Below are positions 55,141 through 64,000 of a DNA stretch of 64,000 bases, in pieces. This stretch comes from Triatoma infestans. Taxonomy: Eukaryota > Arthropoda > Insecta > Hemiptera > Reduviidae. Where the stretch lies: assembly GCA_011037195.1 (NCBI GenBank), contig JAAEAF010000395.1, forward strand, positions 1-64,000, given 5' to 3'. The translations under genes and the position numbers were made by a program. Below the pieces are notes generated by a model. It saw only the letters and a list, made by a program, of their open reading frames with translations, made no database searches and had not been told where the DNA came from. The stretch's first letter is position 1, and each line of letters opens with the position of its first letter.

Positions 55141-58100
55141 TAAAAAAAAATCAATGAAGACAGCCTCTGCACAGCTAAATAATACTTTGATATTGTGCTC
55201 ACCCATCAAAAAAGGAAGCCAAAATATTTGAGTTTTGTAATATATCACATCGCTGCGACAGTAAACTAAACATCTGCCAGTCCTCCTGGCTGCAATGTAT
55301 TATTGCGCTGAATAATGAAATTAAGCGCTAGTAATTACTTATAACTTTAACTGCTCGTCCTTTTATTTTTCACTAACAAGTACATTATATGAAATTATGT
55401 TCGTCTTAAACTTTCAAGACTTAAATTTATTACTATAATGTAGATTCTTTACCACAGGGTAGAGTGCACTAGCCATTTCTTCCGGAATCTTGGATCCTTA
55501 CGGGTTATTACCGCCTATTAGCACAAACAACATTGAAAACCCTAAAGTCACACAATACTATATATAGGGCCTATGTCATAATTGTTTGCAACTACGTGGG
55601 TTTTAGCGAACGCCCAGACAAACTCTATCTCGCCTCCATACTTACTTAAACATTAAACATAATACACTTTACTGACTACTAAAATCTAGGTATGAAACAG
55701 GTCATCCAAGGAATCTCTTGGCTTGCAGCCATTGTTTACACATCTAACTCATGCAGTTTCTGGCTCAAGGTTACAATGATAGTATGCATATTTCCGAAAT
55801 TTTACAAAATGTCAGCCAAAATAGATCTTCTAGGTCGCCATAGATTTGGTTTTCGTTTTATTTGATCAAAGCAAAATATATAGAGTACATCTTCAACATA
55901 TTGTTTCAAAGACAGACCCCTTAGAACTGTATAAAATAAACAAAGGAAAAAGAGATTCTGAAGATAACCGATAAAGGTACATGAAGGGCCAAAGTATGAT
56001 ATCAACGAAATGGAGGATGGAAGCCTCATGCGGAATGACATAGAGTAGGGAGTGGCTTCAAACCGAGAAGAATGGAAGCGGTGCCCGTTTCATAATGGAA
56101 AAATCTCCCATCTCCAAATCCAGAGAACATTCGACCAGCCACTGTGTTCATTTACCATAACCATTTATTTGGATTCCCATAGCACAGTTTCTTATATTTG
56201 CAACAAGGATCGTACAAATTCCTCATTTACTAAGTTTTGTTGGATCAACAAAACTGAAGGTCCTTCGGAAATCCAGCGTAAACCCTAATATGCAAAAGCT
56301 TGCCAAAGGCGAAAGCGCTAACCTAGAAAGCTGCTTCCAAATTAACTATCAAATTAAGTGATTGCTGTAAGGGTTGCTAGCTTTCTTATAAGTTTTCTCT
56401 TTCTTTAATTTTATAAATTAATATCGAAAACGTTTCAGGTTCGAATTATAAGAAACTTTATTCCTTTAGAAAACCCAATAAAAGAGAAGAAGCCGATTTC
56501 TTTGGTTTTAGGTACATCAATAAGAGTCGAACATTATTCGTAAAAGTTGACCGCATAAAGAGGAAATTTAGTATTAAACCATAAGGTAAAAGAAAAAGGG
56601 AAACAAATTTTCAAGGCCAGATGTTATAATTTGTATGGAAATACAAGGAAATCCTAAAATATATTCACCATTATATATTCACAAGTAAATGAAATAAGAC
56701 ATATACTTCATTTACGGTGCACTGTGGTTTCTGACGAACAACCCACTCTGACATATTCATCAGAACTGCCCAGGCAGATTTAAATATTATTAATTTTAGC
56801 TTTCTGGACATGAATATCTGGGTTTAGGTTTCATGGAAATTTTTTTTGTTTTATTTTGGTAGAAAAAAAGTACCATCATTTAGAAAAAAATCCATTGTTT
56901 TCTTAAAATGAAAAGGAAAAGTTGTTATTTTGAAGATCAAATTTTAGTCAATCAAATAGGATTTCAATTTTTATTAATAATTCTAAATAATTAGGAAAAT
57001 TGATACTAACAGAATTTTATACTAACTATTATATTAAACAATACTTCCCAGGATTTTGACAAAGGAATTATACTTTCTGTTAAAAAGTAACGTCTCTCTC
57101 TTTAGTCTTACGATATAGTTTAGAGTCCTGAGCAACCGCGAATACATCCATACTTGTACTTACTGAACACATAATAAAAATGAAAGCGTATAAATTCCCT
57201 ACAGGGGAAGAGGACTACCCCTAGGTGTCTTTGAGGATATCCTAACGTAACAACTTGAACAATACTGATACCCCTAAAACTAACACCAATACCAGGACGT
57301 GCAAAGGTATTTGATGTATGCAAGTATTTGCTTTAGCACATGTAAATAGTTCTAGCTCCTTATACTTTAACATACAGTACGCTTTTAGGGTTAGAAGTAA
57401 CATTCTGTACAACCAGTTACCCCAAGATGTGCAATGGATTTGATTTTATAGGCTGTCCACACATCTACATAACACTGATAGTCCGTGCAATTAATTACAC
57501 TTAATAGGCAAATTAGATAATTTTAGAATAACTCTTGGTATACTTTATGAATTCACAAAGACCACATACGTACTACTATTTGATCCATTCAATAATTCTA
57601 ATAATAAACAAAAACTTTTAAGCAAAAGACAACAAAATTGCAATAGATAGCCATTAATGAAATACATATTAAGGCGATACTTCATGAGAAGTCATGCTGT
57701 AACCTCTTCTATCTGAATAATAATTCGGACAAGTTCGTCAGTTCGCCAAAACATCTACTCGTATTACAGCCAGAGAGAGAGCTTATCGGAAGCTCTTCTA
57801 TTAGCTTCCACACACATATACGTAAATAAATAAATAGATTCTACATATATGCGTGCACACAGTAGCAATTATTTAAAACACGTACTAACGTCTAAATAGT
57901 TTATAACCTTTCATATACAAATATGTCCACATACAAACACATACATATGTATACAGAATATATGTACAGTCAGGGCAGCAGATACTGACACTAATCATAT
58001 TACGGTTTTACCATGGATCAGTGCTGGGCACCGTAGCTCGCTACACACAAAGTAAGTCAGAAAACCATGTACACCATTTAAGTCCCATGAATTCAATTTG

Positions 58101-60332
58101 GATATACTGAAAAGCCGGAATGGTTGGATGGTAGAAATTAATTAAACAGATACATACGTACATACATCTAACCAATAATGAATTTGAGTAAATGTAACAT
58201 TTAAGTTAATAACAGTATAGGGGATAAAATTTATAATTTTAATTGAAATAATTAAATAATTTAAAACGTCACTAAAAATGTTTTTTAAATTGGTGGACTT
58301 CATCTCCAGACATGGTGGTCATTATTAAAAATTAATCGAGAGGATTATGATTAAAAATAAGAAAATACAAGATTGTTAAAGTCAATGATAAAGAGAAATT
58401 TCAATATGAAGTAATGGATCGTTTTACAAAATGTATCATTTCAATTTCTATGCCAACAATAGAATCATCATTTAGAAAGAATTCATTCATATAGAATGTC
58501 ACTGAATCTATGGAAGCTTGAACTATTGAAGGTTTATTGAATTGTTCTGGAAATTCTTCAATCACAAACTATAAAACACAAATAACTTTGACAAATTTAC
58601 TTGAATTTTTTAACAACCTGTGGAGGGAACCATAAAATTTTGCCACTTTGAAATTTCAACCGGTCAAGCTTACATTATCTTGCCCTTACCGCTGTGGGTA
58701 ATTTTTCTTATTTCTACCTTGAAATAATAAATATTGGAAACTGAAAGAAAACATAAGGCCTTCATTTTAAAATTTGTCAGACTAGAAAATATTGATTTGA
58801 TAAATTGAAGTTTCCAATTGTACTAAACAAATTTCAAAACCCAACTTAGTAGTTATAAATTATAGCTAATAAATAAATATAAATATCTGATTTGAAACAC
58901 TCACACGACTTTCTCTTACTATAATTTATATAGCTTTGGAATTTATTTATCAAGTTACAATTTCACATAAAACTGAAAGTGTACTTCCGGTAAACCGCAA
59001 CATTACATTCTTATTAATATTATATAGGCGATAGAATCATAAGATATATAATATATTGAAATGGCACTTTACAGGAAAGCAAGTGGACATTCCTCCCTCA
59101 CTGCAGAGAACCACACCATAAATGAATTCCCCTAGAATAAATGTTTCTAATAATATTTGTAGCTACTTTTATTTAATTTATATACCAAGATTAAAGAAAA
59201 TCGAAATCGCACAAAATTGGAAAATCGATTCAATTAAATGGTAGCAGGATTACGACCGAAGCCCTTATTGTCGCATCTCCAGGTGGCAGCTAAACGAAAT
59301 ACTAAGTTTCAGCTTTCTGCAATTATCCACTTTTGAGTTTTGCTGGCCACAGTACAGACACAACGCACACATACACAGGGACTAATTTCGGACTCAGAGG
59401 ACCTCAAATGTCATTCCGTTGAAAATCCAATTTCGAACATTTGACACGATTACGTCGTCAATAACTTCCTTTTACCAGCAGGAACAGGAAGTAAAAATTT
59501 AATATTTAATTAATTAATTACTAAACATTTATATAATTTTCCTTAATTTTAACATATTAAACAGAGACTGAATGGAATTTTCCAAGTCCCTTCGAAGGAA
59601 GAAATAAATTTGAATAAATTTTTCAATATGACGGTCGTACAGTAAGTAACTTCCGGATGATTAAATATTAAAGTTAAACTTCTTTTTGACAGACAATTTT
59701 ATTTCCGACGACGACCCTGATACAAGAATAAATTAAGCTCTAGCAAATCAAAAGAGTTGTCAAACCCACTCCATGTTTCATTGCATTGAAAATTGTTATT
59801 GACATTGGTAATCATGTAACTGATATAAGAAATTTTAATAATATGATAGGAAGTCAATCACATACCAAGAAAGATTTTTTTTTTTTTTAATACTTTATAA
59901 TTTGATGTTTACTTAAATAATTACAGGACACAAGAATGGGTTATTAAAAATTGATAATTGGAATTATCCCTCTACTAAATTAATTTTTTTTTTCTCGAAA
60001 TTCCCTTTACCTACATCCCTTTACTGCGCTTTTTTTTCTTTTTTTTTTTTTTACTCGAAAACCTTGTCAAGAAGTTACTTAAACTCTTAAAGCTACTGAA
60101 GTCACATGACAATTTTCAATGGTGCCGACCTCTGGTCAGTACAACCGCATACTGACCATCTCCGTCCTTCCAACATTCAGGCAAATATTTCTTTTTCTGA
60201 GATTTTATCCGTCGTAGCGCATATTTGTATGTTCCTAACCGGTCCGGGGAGATTACAGCGACAAACCTAGTCGATGTGGCTGCTCAATTTCATTGAGTTG
60301 CTAAAAAACACACAGATTACTAATCTATCTTC
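55141..60332. other. No gene recognised
   Basis: About 5.2 kb, AT-rich. 58893-58935 and 59040-59500 hold interspersed repeat phrases (family G ends with aggaagtaaaaattt at 59488-59502). 59877-59890 and 60029-60052 are T runs. Short open frames (55802-56041, 56052-56288, 57120-57323) have no recognisable pattern. Confidence 0.45.
59370..59505 (+). repeat. Copy of interspersed repeat family G
   Basis: Contains a CA-rich lead, gactcagaggacctcaaatg, ccgttgaaaatccaatttcg and the closing aggaagtaaaaattt, in the order seen at 29700-29810. Confidence 0.55.
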
Positions 60333-60470
60333 ATGAGACAATCTAAGTCCAAAAGACACAAATGTTACAAAACTAAAGTAAATAGTGCAAAGAATACGCG
60401 AAATAAGAATGAAACATACACAAACTCAATACATGGGGCATTAAATAAGACTATTTCAATAACCAATTTC

Positions 60471-61270
60471 TCAATGACCGTAGATGTGGTTATGGAGGAT
60501 TCCCAAAGAATCCAAGATAATTTGCTCCGCCAGCCGGGTCAAATTCCCTTTGTCAATGCCGACATTATCAAAAAATTGTGCGGTAGCCACTGGGATTGCC
60601 CCCCGAGAGCCGAACCATAGACCGTGAACTGCAAAGTTCCTTTTTCCAAATTCTTTTAGGAACTTTTCTTGGAGAAAGTTAACGCACTTCTCATAAATCG
60701 CTCTCTTTTCTTCATTAATCTGCTTGGCCTGGTCTGGATCGTTGCTCTCATACCTAACCGTAGGGTCGACAACTAACGCAGATCGACTATCCTTATCGAA
60801 TGCTACTATATACTGCGTATCTTGAGGCGCCGTCCGTGTCAACACAGTAGACCTCCTCATAGCATGCATAGCCTTTTTCCTTTAATAACTCGATGACCCT
60901 AAGTTTGACATTGTGGTGTCGGCGAGTGACGAGGAGCATGTTATTCGGGCATTTTCCCAGCACATGGGCTGGGGTTTCGGTCTCTCTTCCGCATTTGCGG
61001 CAGAGTAGCCCAACATCTCGCATCGCCTGATTGCCGACGCCTGGCACACCGCGGAGTGAAGCATAATTAAAACTCAGCTTCAGTGCATTCGTCCACTCAG
61101 ATCCAGACAATAATTGTTTTTCACAGACAAATTTATTCCCATATGTAGTGTCTCTAAAATGCTGGACACCGTAGCCCTGCCATTTGTAACTTGCCCACTT
61201 GCCTTTTCTCTTAACTGTTGCCTTATCCTTCTTAAATTTTGGGCTTCCTCGACATTCACATTGTATCCAT
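60471..61270 (-). pseudogene. R2-like LINE: C-terminal zinc finger and restriction-like endonuclease domain
   Basis: On the minus strand the piece reads LSGSEWTNALKLSFNYASLR, then the CCHC-type finger CRKCGRETETPAHVLGKCP, a basic helix, and, after a frame change near 60830, DKDSRSALVVDPTVRYESND, which fits the PD-(D/E)xK restriction-like endonuclease core of R2-clade elements (ALVVDVTVRYE). It ends with FGSRGAIPVATAQFF. That domain makes the first-strand nick in target-primed reverse transcription. The reverse transcriptase is absent and no ribosomal DNA flanks it, so it is a dead fragment or belongs to another clade of the R2 group. Confidence 0.75.
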
Positions 61271-61727
61271 CGTCAGATTAAGGCTAATCAAATTCGTGTA
61301 GAGAGTTTGAAGTCAACTTAATGTTTCTATTACGCGCTACACTTGCAGATTCAAGTTGGTCTATCTAACGATGGATGGAAATCCAAAACCAGTCTGGAAC
61401 ATGAAAAATATGCATGCTATGGCGGATAAAATCCCTGACGTTATCCAACATTGCAGGATCACATATTTTTTTTTTCCCAAGAATACTGATTTGAGGATAT
61501 TCTGATTAATTTCGGGTGACAAGTTTCCCACATATTAACAGCTTGTCAACAATAGTAGCTTTACCATCAAACGCTATAAAATTAATACAAGTTAAACTCA
61601 TTTTTCAATCAATTACATAGTTAAAAAAAAGATGATTCTGGTAATTTTTTTTGTTATAAAGGCCATATTGGTCTGCAGATGTGTCTTATTTTATGTTATA
61701 GTGCATGTTTTTGATGTATCACCGCAG

Positions 61728-61878
61728 ATGGATAAAACAACTGATACAACTGATAAAATAACTAGTCAAAATTCAGATACTGATATAAATTTAAACAAAA
61801 AAAATAGTCCCACGGAAAATGTCTCTGAGTGCCTAGAGGTACAACCAACAGTTAAAATAAATCGTACCAACACAGCAG
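61728..61878 (+). other. Weak candidate host exon
   Basis: A stretch with few A/T runs and open frame (MDKTTDTTDKITSQNSDTDI onward, Ser/Thr/Asp-rich) is preceded by a splice-acceptor-like tgtatcaccgcag and followed by a donor-like cag/gtagag at 61879. It ends in phase 1. No domain is recognised and no partner exon was found. It could be chance. Confidence 0.2.
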
Positions 61879-61928
61879 GTAGAGAAATGGTTACTATTAT
61901 TATTATTTACAAGAAATTTAATACATAA

Positions 61929-64000
61929 ATTAATGTAGCTTGAATGCAATTAAATCTATTACTTCGCATTAAGTGACTGTTTCACGCTAGATTTTGTGCG
62001 ACAGATTTTTTAAAAGAATACCATTATCATTTAATGAAAACAAAAACGATTGTTTTCTACTGGCCAAAAACAAAAGCAAATACAAATTATAAGGGGTTAA
62101 TTTTTTCCCCTACAATCAGTAAATTTTTGTGAAACAAACTTGAATTGAATTTTTAAGCGAGTCAATTAATTGGTTTTGTGTTTGAAGGGCGGACATAACA
62201 AAAAAAAAAAAAGACCAGACATTTGTGTATTTTCAGTCGACCTATTGTGTCAATGAATCACGTGATCCAGATAGAGAGAGAGAGAGAGAGAAAAGAAAAT
62301 GAAGTATTTCAATGGAATTGAATTCAGGAAATCACATGAGGAATCTGGGAAAAATGGGAAAACATGTGAAAAATTACCAGACCTCAACTAACAGTTTTTG
62401 CTGGAAATAAATTCTATATATACATATGGCTTTGATCTGGGTAAATATGGCGGCGAGGCATTTTCATTTCTGTTGGGGGGGGAAAGGTTCAATTATACAT
62501 GATTGGGAACACAGAGTGTGTGATAAGTGGTTGTTTGTGCTTGTGTGTGTGTTTTTAATAGTATAACTTCATGAAAGAAACATTGCAGAAAGGTCGCAAC
62601 TTCTTATCTATTAGAAGTTTTATACTTTTGTTTGAATCATTTTTATCATTTTGAAGGTGATTACTAAGGGCTTGGGATCTGTTGTAAAAGAAAATCTCTC
62701 TTGAAGTGCCAACGTTTTTAATATTCTGAGCTTGAACAAAATTTTTTTATTGAATGGCATTTGTTAAAAGATATTTCAGAATAATTTTAAAAAAATATTT
62801 AAAAGCCTTAAAATATTTTTTTGTTTTATTTAGGAAGATTAAATCTAACTATGTAAGCAGAACTATGTAAGCCTTTCTCTTACTGCAGTTATAATGGACA
62901 AATTTGCTTCAAATCTATAATTTTTTTTACTGAATGTATGCTTGTCTTCAATTTTAGATCAACTGGAAAATCTACTTAATAAAATGACTATTCTGGGTAA
63001 TCCATAAACTCCCTCTCCACCCAAACTTCTTAATATGAACTTACTTGCAAAAAAGTTCCCAATAAAAGTGCTAGGCTCTGAATTCATAGTTGGTGTAACA
63101 ATTTAATGAAATCCGTCGGTGTTTTTATGGATAAAATTGTAGAAAACTGAAATAACTTCAGTAATAGCGCACTTCCAGTCAACCGATTTCTTTAAACTTG
63201 GAATATTGGCAACATATTTAATTCCAATTAGTATTATTTGGGTGATAATAAACAAATAGCACTTTTCAAGTTGATAAGCAAGCACACATGGTATGTCCGG
63301 AAGAAGACAGCGGTTGGATTAAACACCAGTAACTTTTGAAATCTGATGCAAAGATTCTCCAAAACCGCCTAAAATACGTTTTTCTTCCAGTAAAAATATG
63401 TTTCAAGTAAAAATGATAAAAGACATCTTGTCTGTTTAAATGGAGTGCAAAGATTAATGAAAAAGAAAAATCATGGAAATGCGTTTTCGAACTGGAGACA
63501 ACAATAAATACGTATATAGTAAAGTCGCATTTCCGGTTGATGGATTGTGATCCTAATCGTAATATCAACTTTGAGGCTTTCACGATTTGTTTTTGAGATA
63601 GTTTTTCAAATCTACACACACACAAATACACATAAAACACTCCCATAAATGTATATGTATAAAACATACAGCAGCAAAGAGAAGCTAATAATAGATTCTC
63701 TGCTTATAGATCACATAAACGTCTTTACACTTAAATCAATCAAACTAATTAAATATAAATTATATTTCAATGAAAAGAGTGTGTAGGTGGGAAGAGGAAG
63801 TGTGTAGGATATCTAAAATATCAGATAGCAACAAAGATCCTTGATGTAACTAAAACGTTTGAAACATTGAATTAGTGAATTACTAAGAAGTCTCATTGTA
63901 CAATAGCGAATGATGTGAAAAGATTATTACAGGTATTTAAATCATTAATAAAAGAAAATTCTCAATATATATATTATATTGAGATGAATTAAGATATAGA
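61929..64000. other. No gene recognised
   Basis: AT-rich, with a GA repeat at 62273-62292, a short TG-rich run near 62530-62555 and words of the interspersed repeats near 62868-62890 and 63160-63650 (both orientations). Confidence 0.45.

Overview
The window looks like transposon-rich, AT-rich intergenic or intronic DNA of an arthropod, probably an insect. The evidence is non-LTR retrotransposons of several clades, Tc1 and Harbinger DNA transposons, tRNA-derived SINE-like pieces, and a decayed Polinton/Maverick-like (adintovirus-like) element of the kind common in insects. The interspersed repeat families remind me of hemipteran genomes, but that is an impression from memory. No complete host gene is evident.

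Region 1 (1 to about 11.8 kb) is the viral-type element, cut by the left window edge. Its readable parts are a DUF8207-like gene (-), packaging ATPase (-), phospholipase A2/minor capsid gene (+), adenain-like protease (+), penton-like (+) and hexon-like (+) capsid genes. Then come a conserved gene whose end is a BIR (IAP-type) domain (+), a protein-primed family B DNA polymerase (-), a possible single-strand DNA-binding protein (-) and two unknown genes (-). The capsid module sits on the left and the replication module on the right, read convergently. Many frames are broken, mostly in homopolymers. An 82-bp piece of the capsid gene has been copied in inverted orientation into the next gene. 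No integrase is visible.

Region 2 (11.8-22.1 kb) holds a candidate solo LTR split into a repeat, a tRNA-like SINE piece, a CR1/Jockey-type LINE (+) and a LINE tail (-). Region 3 (22.1-26.9 kb) is a near full-length two-ORF LINE on the minus strand with a 17-bp target-site duplication (TSD). Region 4 (27-42 kb) holds LINE fragments, SINE pieces, two hairpin elements with hammerhead-ribozyme-like cores, and a Harbinger element inserted in a Tc1 transposase remnant. Region 5 (42.1-48.5 kb) is a full-length two-ORF LINE (+) with a 20-bp TSD, nested inside an older minus-strand LINE copy whose frame rejoins exactly across the insert. Region 6 (48.5-64 kb) is mostly unrecognised, with a third decayed hairpin, minisatellites, an R2-like LINE tail and one weak candidate exon.

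Most interesting points: (a) in both full-length LINEs ORF1 and ORF2 share one frame and are separated by a single stop codon, with no ATG before the endonuclease domain, which suggests stop-codon readthrough; (b) three inverted-repeat hairpins carry hammerhead-like cores whose stem III is palindromic and loopless; (c) the Polinton-like element carries a BIR domain; (d) the perfect inverted capsid-gene duplication. All identifications are by eye, without database searches.
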